DNA of 64,000 nucleotides. It comes from JAJEAD01 sp965221555. GTDB taxonomy: Bacteria > Pseudomonadota > Gammaproteobacteria > HK1. Below the pieces are notes generated by a model, which was not told where the DNA came from, did no database searches, and saw nothing but the letters and a program-made list of their open reading frames with translations. Of this stretch, positions 16,537 to 25,846 are shown in pieces; the first letter of the stretch is position 1, and each line of letters begins with the position of its first letter. The translations under genes were made by a program, and so were the position numbers. Location: contig OZ244895.1 in the NCBI GenBank assembly GCA_965221555.1, positions 1,364,001 through 1,428,000 on the forward strand. The letters are read 5' to 3'.

Positions 16537-18177
16537 TCAATCGACGAAACCTCCCCGGATATCGCTGGCGGCGAGGAACTCCACTGCCTCGGGCACCCCG
16601 GCGTCCGCGTGGCGCACGACCCCTATCCCGGGATCGCTCGCGAAGACGCGCGAGATGCGCTGCGCCGTCTCCTCGCTGCCGTCGAGGATCACCGTCATGC
16701 CGGCCGAGATCGAGCCGCCGATGTCTCCCGCGTTCTGGTGGATGGCGACGAGGTCGGCGCCGCCCGCGACGTTGAGCATGGCGTTGAGGTAGGGCCAGTC
16801 GCCGATCGCGTCGGAGCCGTCCGGCATGTCCTCGGTCTCGCGACGGGGCCACGCGCTCGCCCCGGAGTCGAGGTGATCGCGGGTGACCGCGACCGGTGCG
16901 CGGAGTTCCCCGCGCGCGACCATCTCGTTCATGCGCAGCATCATCGCCTCGCGGGCGCCGTAGCCGAGCCAGCAGGTGCGCGCCGGCAACCCTTCGATGG
17001 GCGCCCACTGCTCCGCGAGCCCGAGCCAGCGCTGCAGCAGCACGTCGTCGGGGAAGAGCTCGCAGGCGGCCTGGTCGGCGGCGCGCTGGTCGGCGGGGTC
17101 GCCAGAGAGCAGGACCCAGCGCACCGGTCCGCGGCCGTGCGCGAAGCTTGGCCGCAGGAAGAGCGGGACGAATCCCGGCAGGTCGAAAGCGTCCTCGATC
17201 CCGTTTGCGCGCGCGGCCGCGCGCAGGTCGTTGCCGTACTCGAAGGTGGGCACGCCCTCGGCCTGGAGCGCGAGCAGTGCGCGCAGGTGTCGCGCCGCGG
17301 TCTCGCCCGCCCGGCGTCGATAGGCGTCAGGATCCGTGGCGCGCAAACGCCGCGCCTCGTCCATGTCGAGGCCGGAGGGCACATAGCCGTGGAGGAGGTT
17401 GTGGGCGGAAGTCTGATCGGTGACGCAGTCGGGGCGCTCGCGCGCCGAGGCGAAGTGCTCGCACACGTCGGCCGCGTTCCCCCGCAACGCGAAGGCCCGC
17501 GCCTCCCCCGCCGTCGCGGCGGCGCGGCAGCGGCGCCACGCGGTGTCCAGGTTGTCGAAGGCCTCGTCGATGTGTCCGCTCTCCAGGCGCCGCGCGATGC
17601 GCGAGGGATCGATCTCCACGATCAGCGCCACTCCGCCGTTCATGGTGATCGCGGGGGGCTGGGCCGAGCCCATGCCGCCCAACCCGCCGCTCAGCACCAC
17701 GCGCCCGGCGAGCGAGCCGTCGAAGTGCCGCGTCGCACAGGCGCCGAACACTTCGAAGGTGCCCTGCATGATGCCCTGGCTGCCGATGTAGGCCCACGAG
17801 GCCGCGGTGTACTGGCCGTGAATGGTGAGCCCTTCCGCGCGCAGCCTCTCGAACTCCTCATGGGTCGCCCAGCGCGGCACCAGGTTGCAGGTGGCGAGCA
17901 CCACGCGGGGGCTCGTCGTATAGCTTCGGAACACCGCCACCGGCTTTCCCGACTGCACCACCAGCGTCTCGTCGCCGTCGAGATCGCGCAGGCGTCGGAC
18001 GATCTCGTGGTAGGAGCGCCAGTCGCGCGCGGCCTGCCCGGTACTGCCGTAGATGATGAGGTCTTCCGGGCGCTCGCCGTTCGCGATAGTGTTCTCGAGC
18101 ATCCGCAGGATGCCCTCCTGGCGCCAGCCGCGGCAGCGCAGGGTCGTGCCGGTATGAGGCCGTATCTCGTTTCGCAT
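16537..18177 (-). CDS. hutU: Urocanate hydratase
   Basis: A 546-residue protein, close to the usual length of about 555. It has the N-terminal GWRQEGILRMLENT, VVQSGKPVAVF, GQYTAASWAYIGSQGIMQGT and the NAD-binding GLGGMGSAQP (near residue 165), all hallmarks of HutU, which converts urocanate to imidazolone propionate in histidine breakdown using NAD as an electrophile. The rest of the hut pathway is not in the window. It diverges from a branched-chain-type ABC transporter, which might import histidine, urocanate or a related compound. Sequence drift from the canonical enzyme is noticeable (TGQAARDW for the usual GKAARN block), so a related substrate is possible. Confidence 0.85.
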   Translation of the reverse strand: MRNEIRPHTGTTLRCRGWRQEGILRMLENTIANGERPEDLIIYGSTGQAARDWRSYHEIVRRLRDLDGDETLVVQSGKPVAVFRSYTTSPRVVLATCNLVPRWATHEEFERLRAEGLTIHGQYTAASWAYIGSQGIMQGTFEVFGACATRHFDGSLAGRVVLSGGLGGMGSAQPPAITMNGGVALIVEIDPSRIARRLESGHIDEAFDNLDTAWRRCRAAATAGEARAFALRGNAADVCEHFASARERPDCVTDQTSAHNLLHGYVPSGLDMDEARRLRATDPDAYRRRAGETAARHLRALLALQAEGVPTFEYGNDLRAAARANGIEDAFDLPGFVPLFLRPSFAHGRGPVRWVLLSGDPADQRAADQAACELFPDDVLLQRWLGLAEQWAPIEGLPARTCWLGYGAREAMMLRMNEMVARGELRAPVAVTRDHLDSGASAWPRRETEDMPDGSDAIGDWPYLNAMLNVAGGADLVAIHQNAGDIGGSISAGMTVILDGSEETAQRISRVFASDPGIGVVRHADAGVPEAVEFLAASDIRGGFVD

Positions 18178-18269
18178 GGGCTGTTCTTGCCGGGAAATGG
18201 CATGGTGGCCGGTTGCGATACGCTACCATTGCCGCCCGGCCTTCACTTCACCTCGAGAGGATGAAACCC

Positions 18270-19433
18270 ATGAGAAATCGCTACAACCCCGTATTCCTCA
18301 TTTCCGGCCTTCTCCTCGCCTCGACCCTGGTCCTCGGCGCCGCGGCGAACGCGGCGGAAGCGTTGCGGATCGGCTTTCACGCTCCCCTGACCGGCTTTGC
18401 CGCCGGCGACGGCAAGTCCTCGCGTCTCGGGGCGGAGCTCGCAGCCGAGCAGATCAACGCCGCGGGCGGGTGCGATGGGCGCAGCGTCGAGATCGTCATC
18501 TACGACGACCAGGCCAAGGCGGACCAGGCGATCCCCGCCGCCAACAAGCTGCTCGGCGAAGGGGTCAAGGTGGCCATCTCCGGCAGCTACTCCGGCGCTA
18601 CCCGGGCCGCGGCCGGGGTCTTCCAGAAGGCGGGCATCCCCTACATCTCCGCCTACGCCATCCACCCCGACATCACCCGCACCGGCGATCACGTGTTCCG
18701 TACCTCGTTCATGGGTGAGGTCCAGGGCCGGGCCGGCGCCAAGTTCGTGGGCGAGATGCTGGGCCACAAGCGCGTCACCATGATCACGCTCAACAACGAC
18801 TTCGGCCAGTCGCTCGCGACGGGTTTCAAGGAAAAGGCGGCCGACTTCGGCATCGAGGTGGTCTCGGAGTACAGCTACAGCATCAAGGATCGTCAGTTCG
18901 GCTCAATCGTCGCCGCGGTGAAGCAAGATGCCCCGGAAGCGATCTACGCCTCCGGCTACTTCTTCACCGCCGGTCCGCTCGTCAGCCAGTTGCGCGCGGG
19001 CGGTGTCGAGACTCCCATCATCGGCCAGGAGGGCTACGACACCCAGCACTTCATCGACATCGCCAAGGACGCGGCGGAGGGAGTGATGATCACCACGTCG
19101 CTGGACCGCGACAGTGACGACCCCGAGATGCGCGCCTTCATCGACGCCTTCGAGGCCAAGGCGGGCTTTCCCGCCGACATGGTCGCCGCGGCGACCCACA
19201 CCGCGGTGCGCGTGATGTGCGACGCGGTGGCGCGCGCGGGCGGAGAAGATCCGGATGCGGTGCGCGAAGCGCTGGCCGCCACCAAGGACTTTGCCACCGC
19301 CACCGGCCGCGTGTCCTTCAACGCGCTCGGAGAGATCATGAAGGATGTCGAGATCCAGGTGGTGAAGGACGGCGCCTACCGCCACTTCGCGCGCATTCAC
19401 GATCCGGAGCTGCTGGCTCCGCCCTCGGAGTAG
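18270..19433 (+). CDS. Branched-chain-type ABC transporter substrate-binding protein
   Basis: A 387-residue periplasmic binding protein of the LivJ/K class with a clear signal peptide (basic start, hydrophobic VFLISGLLLASTLVLGAAA, cut near ANA). The mature part has the type I fold hallmarks: GFHAPLTG near the start, SGSYSGATRAAAGVFQKAGI, and the ATHTAVRVMCDAV helix near the end. It heads a five-gene transporter operon. The ATG at 18270 is chosen for spacing from GAGAGG; an ATG at 18261 is the alternative. The ligand is unknown; hutU next door suggests an imidazole or amino acid. Confidence 0.85.
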   Translation: MRNRYNPVFLISGLLLASTLVLGAAANAAEALRIGFHAPLTGFAAGDGKSSRLGAELAAEQINAAGGCDGRSVEIVIYDDQAKADQAIPAANKLLGEGVKVAISGSYSGATRAAAGVFQKAGIPYISAYAIHPDITRTGDHVFRTSFMGEVQGRAGAKFVGEMLGHKRVTMITLNNDFGQSLATGFKEKAADFGIEVVSEYSYSIKDRQFGSIVAAVKQDAPEAIYASGYFFTAGPLVSQLRAGGVETPIIGQEGYDTQHFIDIAKDAAEGVMITTSLDRDSDDPEMRAFIDAFEAKAGFPADMVAAATHTAVRVMCDAVARAGGEDPDAVREALAATKDFATATGRVSFNALGEIMKDVEIQVVKDGAYRHFARIHDPELLAPPSE

Positions 19434-19497
19434 CCTCCCGACGGGTTTTCTCAAGCCGCCCGTTTGACGTCTTCAGCCGGACCGCGAGCGCTCGACC

Positions 19498-20364
19498 GTG
19501 TTCCACCTCGAGTTGCTCGTGGTCGGGCTTATCTGGGGCGCCATGTACGCCATGATGGCGCTCGGCCTCACCCTGGTGTACGGGTTGCTGCGCATCCTGC
19601 ACGTGGCCCACGCCGGGGTCTTCGCACTCGGCGCCTACGCCGGCGTGGTGACCGCCAACGCCACCGGCTCGTTGTGGCTCGCGGTGCCCGCGGCGATCGG
19701 GGTCGCCGCCGCCGTCGGGCCCCTCATCTACCGTTTCATCTATGCGCCGATGCTCTCGCGTCCTCCCTATGTGGCGCTGATCGCTTCCATCGGCCTCTTC
19801 ATCGCAATGGAGGACGGCTTCCGTCTGCTCTTCGGTCCCTACGGCCTGCCCTTCCACCACAACCCGTGGTTCGCCACCACCTACGATCTGGGGGGCATTC
19901 ACCTTAACGCGGTGCAGATCGCGATGGCGGTGTCGACGCTGGTCCTCGCCGCCGCCTTCGGGGCCTTCATCTCCGCCACCCGCGTCGGAGTGGCATGGCG
20001 GGCGACCGTCTCCGATCCCCAGATGGCGCAGAGCTTCGGGATCGATCCGGAACGGGTGCGCTACCTGAACTTCGCGATCGGCTCGGCGATGGCGGGCGCG
20101 GCGGGGCTGCTCGTCGGGCTGCTCAACAATCTGGTGGAGCCGGGCATGGGCGCGGTGGTGAGCTACAAGGGACTCGCCATCATCGTGCTCGGAGGGCTCG
20201 GCAATGTCCCGGGAGCGGTCGTCGCGAGCCTGCTTCTCGGGGTGGTCGAGAGCTTCGGGACGGTGTACCTGGCCGCCGTCCTGGACCGCGACGCGATCGC
20301 ATTCGCGGTGCTGATAGCGGTCCTTCTGATAAGACCGCGCGGCCTCTTCGCGTCGACCCGCTGA
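19498..20364 (+). CDS. Branched-chain-type ABC transporter permease, LivH class
   Basis: A 288-residue inner-membrane permease. It shows the LivH-type start (GLIWGAMYAMMALGLTLVYG, RILHVAHAGVFALGAY) and the late signature KGLAIIVLGGLGNVPGA followed by a final hydrophobic helix and RPRGLFAS. About eight membrane segments are expected. It starts with GTG, 64 bp after the binding-protein gene, and is followed 33 bp later by the LivM-type partner. Confidence 0.88.
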   Translation: MFHLELLVVGLIWGAMYAMMALGLTLVYGLLRILHVAHAGVFALGAYAGVVTANATGSLWLAVPAAIGVAAAVGPLIYRFIYAPMLSRPPYVALIASIGLFIAMEDGFRLLFGPYGLPFHHNPWFATTYDLGGIHLNAVQIAMAVSTLVLAAAFGAFISATRVGVAWRATVSDPQMAQSFGIDPERVRYLNFAIGSAMAGAAGLLVGLLNNLVEPGMGAVVSYKGLAIIVLGGLGNVPGAVVASLLLGVVESFGTVYLAAVLDRDAIAFAVLIAVLLIRPRGLFASTR

Positions 20365-20397
20365 GCAACGTTTCGCACGCTCAGGACCCTTCCGCGC

Positions 20398-21255
20398 GTG
20401 GAGGCATACATTCTCAGCCTGGTGGTGTTCGGCGGCCTCAACGTCATGCTGGCGCTCGGCCTCAACATGATCAGCGGTTTTTGTGGACAGATAAGCCTCG
20501 GCCACGCCGCGTTCTACGGCACCGGCGCCTACGCCGCCGCGCTGCTCTCGATCGCGGGGCTGCCCTTTGCGCTGTGTCTCGCGCTCGGGGCGGCGGTGGC
20601 CGGCGTGCTCGGTCTCATCGTGGGGTTTGCGACCCTGCGGGTACGCGAGGACTTTCTCGCCATCACGACCATGGGCGTCGGCTTCCTCTTCCTCGGCTTC
20701 GTGCGCAAGCAGGAGTGGCTCGGCGGGGAGTTCGGAGTCGCCCAGATTCCCTCACCCTTGTCTCCAGTGGGTTTCGCGGTCCTCGCGGTGGGGGGCGCGC
20801 TGGCCATGGTCGCGCTCAGCCTGCATCTGCGCCGGAGCTGGATGGGCGAGGTGTTCCGTGCGGTGGCGGCCGACGAGGACGCGGCCCGCACCCTCGGTCT
20901 CGATACCGCGCGATACAAGCTGTGGGCCTTCGTGCTCGGCACCGCGGGGGCGGGACTCGCGGGAGGCATCTACGCCCATGTCACGGGTCTGATCGTCCCC
21001 GACGCCTTCGATTTCATCCAGTCCGTGACCATTCTCGCGATGGTGGTGGTCGGCGGCATCGGCTCGACCTGGGGAGTGCTCGCAGGCGCGGTGCTGCTTA
21101 CCCTGATGCCGGAGCTCTTTCGCTTCGTCAACGACTACAAGCTGCTGATCTACGGGTCCCTTCTGCTCCTGGTGATGCGCTACAGCCCCTCCGGTCTCGC
21201 CGGGCTCGCGAGTCTGCTCCTTCGGTGGGGCCGTCCCCGGAGCACCGACCCTTGA
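20398..21255 (+). CDS. Branched-chain-type ABC transporter permease, LivM class
   Basis: A 285-residue permease with the LivM features ALGLNMISGFCGQISLGHAA and VGGIGSTWGVLAGAVLL. It pairs with the LivH-type protein to form the membrane channel. The start is GTG at 20398. The stop TGA (21253-21255) overlaps the TTG start of the next gene, so translation is coupled. Confidence 0.88.
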   Translation: MEAYILSLVVFGGLNVMLALGLNMISGFCGQISLGHAAFYGTGAYAAALLSIAGLPFALCLALGAAVAGVLGLIVGFATLRVREDFLAITTMGVGFLFLGFVRKQEWLGGEFGVAQIPSPLSPVGFAVLAVGGALAMVALSLHLRRSWMGEVFRAVAADEDAARTLGLDTARYKLWAFVLGTAGAGLAGGIYAHVTGLIVPDAFDFIQSVTILAMVVVGGIGSTWGVLAGAVLLTLMPELFRFVNDYKLLIYGSLLLLVMRYSPSGLAGLASLLLRWGRPRSTDP

Positions 21256-22031
21256 GCCTGCTCGAGGCGCGGGATTTGCGCGTGACCTTCGGTGGAGTGC
21301 GCGCGGTGCGCGGGGTCGATATCGCGGTGGAAGCGGGCGAGCTGGTGGGGCTTATCGGACCGAACGGAGCCGGCAAGACCACCCTGGTTCGTTTGCTCAC
21401 CGGCGTGATGCGGCCGGATGCGGGAGTGGTGCGCTTCGATGGGCGGGAGGTGACCCGGGCGCCGGTGCATGTGCGCGCGCGCCGGGGACTGGCGATGACC
21501 CATCAGTTGGTCCGGCCCTTCCCCGACATGACTCTGACCGAGAACGTGGCGCTTGCCGCCGCCCACGCGATCACGTCGCGTCCCTTCTCCGCGCTGATGC
21601 GCACCGCGCGCGAAGCGGCGCGCCGGCGAGCGGGCGAGCTGCTGGAGCGGCTGGGCATCGCGGAGCTCTCCGAACGCCGCGCCGCCACCCTGCCGCTCGG
21701 GGTGCAGAAGCGCCTGGAAGTGGGCCGCGCGCTCGCGATCGCGCCCCGCCTCCTGCTTCTCGACGAACCGCTGGCCGGACTCAACCAGACCGAGGCGGGC
21801 CGGCTCGCCGACCTGATCGTGACGCTCAACCGGGAGGGGCTGAGCGTGGTGCTCGTGGAGCACAACCTGGCGGAGGTGCTGCGCATCGCGACGCGCCTGG
21901 TGGTGATGGTGGACGGCGCGGTGCTCGCGAGCGGGGACGGAGCCGAAGTCATGCGCCGGGCGGACGTGCGCGCCGCCTACCTGGGCGAGTCCCGGAAGGA
22001 GGAGGGGGAAGCTTCCGGTGCTGGAGGTTGA
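21252..22031 (+). CDS. Branched-chain-type ABC transporter ATPase, LivG class
   Basis: A 259-residue ABC ATPase with Walker A GPNGAGKTT near residue 37, Q-loop THQLVRPF, and Walker B LLLLDEP followed by LAGLNQTE, the LivG-type D-loop. The usual LSGG signature reads LPLGVQKRLE, the altered form common in LivG proteins. The start is TTG at 21252, overlapping the stop of the permease gene by four bases (TTGA). The 3' end overlaps the next gene by 14 bases. Confidence 0.85.
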   Translation: MSLLEARDLRVTFGGVRAVRGVDIAVEAGELVGLIGPNGAGKTTLVRLLTGVMRPDAGVVRFDGREVTRAPVHVRARRGLAMTHQLVRPFPDMTLTENVALAAAHAITSRPFSALMRTAREAARRRAGELLERLGIAELSERRAATLPLGVQKRLEVGRALAIAPRLLLLDEPLAGLNQTEAGRLADLIVTLNREGLSVVLVEHNLAEVLRIATRLVVMVDGAVLASGDGAEVMRRADVRAAYLGESRKEEGEASGAGG

Positions 22032-22731
22032 AGAGCTCCATTGCGGCTACGGGCTGCTGCGAGCCGTGCAGGGGGTGAGCTTCCGCGTCGAGGCGGGACG
22101 CATTACGGCTTTGCTCGGCCCCAATGGCGCCGGGAAGTCGTCCACCGTCATGGCGATCGCGGGTCATGTCACGGTGTCCGCGGGAGCGATCCGGCTCGCG
22201 GGAGAATCCATCGCCGCGACATCCGCGGTGGAGCGCACGCGCCGCGGAATCGGCCTCGTACCCGAAGGACGGCGGGTGTTCTCAGACCTGAGCGTGGCCG
22301 AGAACCTGCTCGTGGGAGGCCATGTGCACAGCCGCGAGGCGGCACGCGCTTTCGAAGCGCGGGTCCTCGCACTCTTCCCGCGCCTGGCGGAGCGCTACCG
22401 GCAGAGAGCGGGAACGCTATCGGGAGGGGAGCAGCAAATGCTCGCGATCGGACGCGCCCTGATGGCCGATCCCAAGGTGCTGCTCATCGACGAGCTCTCG
22501 CTCGGCCTGATGCCCGCGGTAGTGGACCAGTGCTTTGCCGCGATCCTCGATCTCATGCGCGAGGGCGTGGCGGTGCTGCTGGTGGAGCAGAACACCCAAC
22601 GCGCGCTCGAACATGCCGACTCGGTGGTGGTGCTGGTGTCCGGGCACACCGTCTACCGCGCGGACGGCGCGGAGGCGCGACGCGACGCCCGCCTCGTCGA
22701 CTCCTATCTCGGGCTGCGCGAAGCGGGTTGA
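22018..22731 (+). CDS. Branched-chain-type ABC transporter ATPase, LivF class
   Basis: A 237-residue ABC ATPase with Walker A GPNGAGKS, signature LSGGEQQMLAIGRAL, Walker B VLLIDELSLGL and the LivF-typical RGIGLVPEGRRVFSDLSV. It is the last gene of the operon; start GTG at 22018 inside the end of the LivG gene. A small hairpin (22738-22752) and a cluster of dispersed repeat copies follow. Confidence 0.88.
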   Translation: MLEVEELHCGYGLLRAVQGVSFRVEAGRITALLGPNGAGKSSTVMAIAGHVTVSAGAIRLAGESIAATSAVERTRRGIGLVPEGRRVFSDLSVAENLLVGGHVHSREAARAFEARVLALFPRLAERYRQRAGTLSGGEQQMLAIGRALMADPKVLLIDELSLGLMPAVVDQCFAAILDLMREGVAVLLVEQNTQRALEHADSVVVLVSGHTVYRADGAEARRDARLVDSYLGLREAG

Positions 22732-22737
22732 GCGGGC

Positions 22738-22752
22738 GCGGTCTCCGACCGC
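22738..22752 (+). terminator. Possible terminator hairpin after the liv-type operon
   Basis: GCGGTC-TCC-GACCGC begins six bases after the LivF stop. There is no T-run, so it may only protect the mRNA end or be chance in GC-rich sequence. Confidence 0.3.
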
Positions 22753-22810
22753 AGCAACTCACCGATTCGCGAGAGCCAAGGGCGCGCGGCTGCCGGTAGG
22801 CGCAGGATTG

Positions 22811-22874
22811 TCAGCCCGGATGTCTTACCGATTTTCGGCCGCTTCGGGCGTCAAGATGCCGTGACGGTTCCGCT
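22811..22874 (-). repeat. Dispersed element, copy D1 (truncated)
   Basis: One terminus and about 60 bp of a dispersed element in the same orientation as copy A (GCCCGGATGTCTTACCGATT, then GGCCGCTTCGGGCGTCAAGA). It breaks off where the full copy D2 begins, so D2 probably inserted into or recombined with an older copy. A short look-alike of the terminus (CAACTCACCGATTCGCGAGA, from 22755) lies upstream and may be a third relic. Confidence 0.65.
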
Positions 22875-22875
22875 C

Positions 22876-23059
22876 CTAACCCGGAAGTTTCACCGATTTT
22901 CGTAGCGAGGGCGCCAAGATGCCGTGATAGTGGGGCGCACGGACTAAAAGACGCTGAAGGCGTAGCCGACACTACGTCGAAGCGGCTTGAGGGAGTACGG
23001 CCCGCTAACACGAGCATATTGGTGGCCGCAGTAGGAAATCGGTGAAACATCCGGGCTAA
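22876..23059 (-). repeat. Dispersed element, copy D2
   Basis: A full 184-bp copy, reverse to copy B and closely similar to it: it starts CTAACCCGGAAGTTTCACCG and ends GAAATCGGTGAAACATCCGG. Part of the interior matches the reverse complement of copy B almost base for base (TACGTCGAAGCGGCTTGAGG). It lies between the liv-type operon and the cytochrome gene. Confidence 0.85.
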
Positions 23060-23130
23060 CTCCTGGTCTTGCACCTGAAGTGGGGGTACTCCATCGGGCG
23101 ACCTGCCGACCGGGTGGCGGCCGCGTTTCG

Positions 23131-23883
23131 CTACTGACTCGGGAAGTTCGGGCGGTCCGGCCCATAGTGGGTGGAGAGGTAGTCGAGCACCTGATCGAGA
23201 TAGGGCGCTTCCAGCGGGGCCATGCCGTGCTCGTCCACCATGTACTCGAGCGTCTCCAGCCAATCCTCCCGGGTGAGGCCCTGCTGGGCAACGATCCGCT
23301 CGGAGTGGCATACCGTGCAGTAGGCATGGGTGACCGCGGCTCCCTCGGCGGCGACCAGGACGCCGAAGTCCGCATTGACCGCATCACCGGTTGCCTGCCC
23401 CGGTGCGGCGCCCGCCGAAGCCTCGCCGCGGCTTCCTTCGGACATCGAGGACAACCCGCTTGCCACTCTTAGCCAGGCGATGATGTCGGCGCGGTCGGCC
23501 GCACTCTCAATCCCCGGAAACACCATGCTGGTGCCCTCTACCAACGCCGCGGGCTGGTGCAGATAGCGGTCGAGGCGTTCCTCCGTCCAGACGCCACCGG
23601 CGGAGGCCATCGCCGGGGAGTAACGATCGAAGTCCTCCACCGACGCCACCGGGCGGCCCACCACCCCCCGGAGGTTCGGTCCCAGGGTCCCGGCGGCGCC
23701 TTCGTCGATGCCGTGGCAGGCGCGGCAGACAATGAACAGCGCCTCTCCCCGCTCGGGCGAGGCGGTGGCGAGGCGTTCCTGGATCGAAGCCTCGCCCGCC
23801 GCGAAGCCGCCACTTGCGGGGAGCCATAGCAGGCAAGCGGCGAGGAGGCGCCCGATCAGCCGACGATCGAACACGGTGCTCAT
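23131..23883 (-). CDS. Dihaem cytochrome c, probable electron acceptor of sulfite dehydrogenase
   Basis: A 250-residue exported cytochrome. A signal peptide (LLAACLLWLPASGGFAAG) is followed by two haem sites: CRACH (residues 53-57) with a methionine ligand region TSMVFPG, and CTVCH (189-193). The gene lies about 60 bp after the sulfite dehydrogenase gene on the same strand, the arrangement of SorAB-type enzymes, in which the cytochrome takes electrons from the molybdenum subunit. The second haem domain is followed by ERIVAQQGLTREDW, a segment seen in cytochrome partners of such dehydrogenases. Confidence 0.85.
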   Translation of the reverse strand: MSTVFDRRLIGRLLAACLLWLPASGGFAAGEASIQERLATASPERGEALFIVCRACHGIDEGAAGTLGPNLRGVVGRPVASVEDFDRYSPAMASAGGVWTEERLDRYLHQPAALVEGTSMVFPGIESAADRADIIAWLRVASGLSSMSEGSRGEASAGAAPGQATGDAVNADFGVLVAAEGAAVTHAYCTVCHSERIVAQQGLTREDWLETLEYMVDEHGMAPLEAPYLDQVLDYLSTHYGPDRPNFPSQ

Positions 23884-23942
23884 GGTCCCGGTCCTTCCGC
23901 GCGAAGGGAAGTGCGGGCGCTACCCGCCCGCACCCCGCCCCT

Positions 23943-25247
23943 TCACCCGACCCGGACCGCGACCCGATGCATCGTGTTGTTGAGGTATCCCTTCGGGTTC
24001 CAGTCGATGGCGTGGGGCTGCATCACGCCTGCGCTGTCGGTCGCCCGCGCCCAGACCTCGTAGTACCCCGCCCCGGGCAGATCCACGGTGGCCCGGAAGG
24101 TCTGCCAGGCGCCGTCGTTCGCGGGGTCTTCGAGTGCCGTCGAGGTCCACGTGGCGCCGAAATCGTGGGAGATGTCCACCGCGGTGATCCTCCGATCCCC
24201 CGACCAGGCGTGGCCGCGGACCTCGATCGTGCTCCCCGTTCCCGCACCGTTCGCGGGATTGGTGATGAGCGACTTGACGGGCATCCGCTCGATGATGACG
24301 AAGTCCTTCTTGTCGACCTTCTCGCCCGGCTCGACCTTGTACCGGGGTACGCGATAGGCGGTGCCGGTCATCTTCGGTCCGTCGTGCACGACATCGCGCA
24401 GGGTGATGCGCCGCAGCCACTTCTGAGAGCAGGAGCCCGGCCAGCCCGGCACCACGAGTCGCAGCGGGGCCCCGTTCATGGGATGGAGCGGGCTGTCGTT
24501 CTGGACGAAGGCGATGAGCACGTTGTCGGTCATCGCCTTGGCGATGGGGATGCCGCGGGAGATGGGCAGTTTGCCCGCTTCTCCCGAGAGGTGGGTGTCG
24601 GCGCCGACGTGCGCGGTGTAGACGACGCTCGGCTTCACGCCGGCCGCGTTCAGCACGTCCCGGAGGCGTACTCCGGTCCACTCCGAGCAGGCGACCGCAC
24701 CGTAGGTCCACTGGTTGCCCTTTGCCGGTGGATCGAAGAAAGCCCGCCCGTTGCCCCCGCATTCGATGACGAGCGGCATCGTGACCACCTCGAATCTCGA
24801 TTCCAGGTCTTCGATCGACCAAGTCGCCGGGTTGTCGACCAGGCCATCCACGTCGAGGGTCCAGGTCTCGGGATCCATATCCGCGGGGGGCAGGCCGTTG
24901 TTGCGGATGAAGTGGCGGGAGGTCGGGGTGACGGGATCGTCCAGGAGATGGGGTGGGGTCTCGGCGTTGAGCGGCCGGTCGTTGAGCAGGGTCAGCCCGT
25001 CCTTGCCGACCAGCAGACTCTCGTCCGCGAACGCGGCCGGAATGAGGCCGGCCGGCATGTTGCGATGAAAGGGAATGGAGGCTCCCACCATCGCGGCCAT
25101 CGTCGCGAGTCCGGCCCCGCGCAGGAAGCCGCGCCGATCGGAGTAGGTCTCCCGCCCGAAAAAGGCGCGGTCCGCTGCCACCGGATCCCCAGCGAAGAAT
25201 TCGTGGAGGTCCTGATTCGCGTCATTCGATCTGTCGTCAGTCGGCAT
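23943..25247 (-). CDS. Sulfite dehydrogenase/oxidase, molybdopterin subunit (SorA/SoxC-like)
   Basis: A 434-residue sulfite-oxidase-family protein. It has a Tat signal (DRRGFLRGAG, residues 37-46), a Moco domain with the molybdenum-ligating cysteine in ECGGNGR (C163), and a C-terminal Moco-dimerisation domain (RGHAWSGDRRITAVDISHDF). It should oxidise sulfite to sulfate in the periplasm and pass electrons to the cytochrome encoded next. Sulfoacetaldehyde acetyltransferase, a sulfite producer, is encoded 7 kb away, so removing sulfite from sulfonate breakdown is the likely job. A thiosulfate-oxidising (SoxCD) role is less likely because no other sox genes are seen. Confidence 0.87.
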   Translation of the reverse strand: MPTDDRSNDANQDLHEFFAGDPVAADRAFFGRETYSDRRGFLRGAGLATMAAMVGASIPFHRNMPAGLIPAAFADESLLVGKDGLTLLNDRPLNAETPPHLLDDPVTPTSRHFIRNNGLPPADMDPETWTLDVDGLVDNPATWSIEDLESRFEVVTMPLVIECGGNGRAFFDPPAKGNQWTYGAVACSEWTGVRLRDVLNAAGVKPSVVYTAHVGADTHLSGEAGKLPISRGIPIAKAMTDNVLIAFVQNDSPLHPMNGAPLRLVVPGWPGSCSQKWLRRITLRDVVHDGPKMTGTAYRVPRYKVEPGEKVDKKDFVIIERMPVKSLITNPANGAGTGSTIEVRGHAWSGDRRITAVDISHDFGATWTSTALEDPANDGAWQTFRATVDLPGAGYYEVWARATDSAGVMQPHAIDWNPKGYLNNTMHRVAVRVG

Positions 25248-25846
25248 GATCTTCTCCTGTTTATGGTTGTCTGGTATTCCGGCGGCGTTTCCTCGCGCAG
25301 GATCGAGCGTGGTGGCGGTGGTGCATCTTCAGGCCCAGGCGCAGATTCGCATGGAGGCAGGGATCGATAACCGTTCATTGCTCGCTGGTGGCGTCGCAGC
25401 GAGCAGAGTTGACAGTCAGCGTGTCGGTCTTGACGACTCCTTCGAGCTGTGCGGGCCTCCTCCTGCATCTGGGCAGGCGCTCGGTGTCAGGGACGACCGC
25501 GCCACGGTCGGTCAGGGTCTTCAGGACACACCCGACGGAGTTCTCGAAGTCCCTGTGGCTCTGCCGGTGCACCATGCTGGTTATCATGCACCACATGAGA
25601 CAATCGATGCGAACCCGGCGGATGGCGATGACCAAGGCCGATGACCAGTCGGCTTTTTACGGTCCTTGCGGTCGGCTGGAGCGCATCGCTGGACATCGCC
25701 ACCAGCGGCTGAGTGTGGTGTGGCAGACGCCGATGTCATGCTCCGTTGCTGCGGCGGTCAGGCATGCCGCCATGGCAAAGCGCCGCAGGCACGGAGCCTA
25801 CAATTCTCCCTATCAGGCAGCGGTCGAGATGACGTGGGTGGAGATG
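25248..25846. other. 599-bp region without a recognised gene (left edge of accessory island)
   Basis: Several short frames exist on both strands, but none has a recognisable domain, consistent composition or good ribosome site. I see no terminal inverted repeats or transposase motifs. It separates the sulfite dehydrogenase gene from the lower-GC island and may be decayed mobile DNA. Confidence 0.5.

Noticed and set aside
16225..18264. 679-codon plus-strand frame
   Set aside because: Antisense to hutU, whose motifs are clear; shadow frame.
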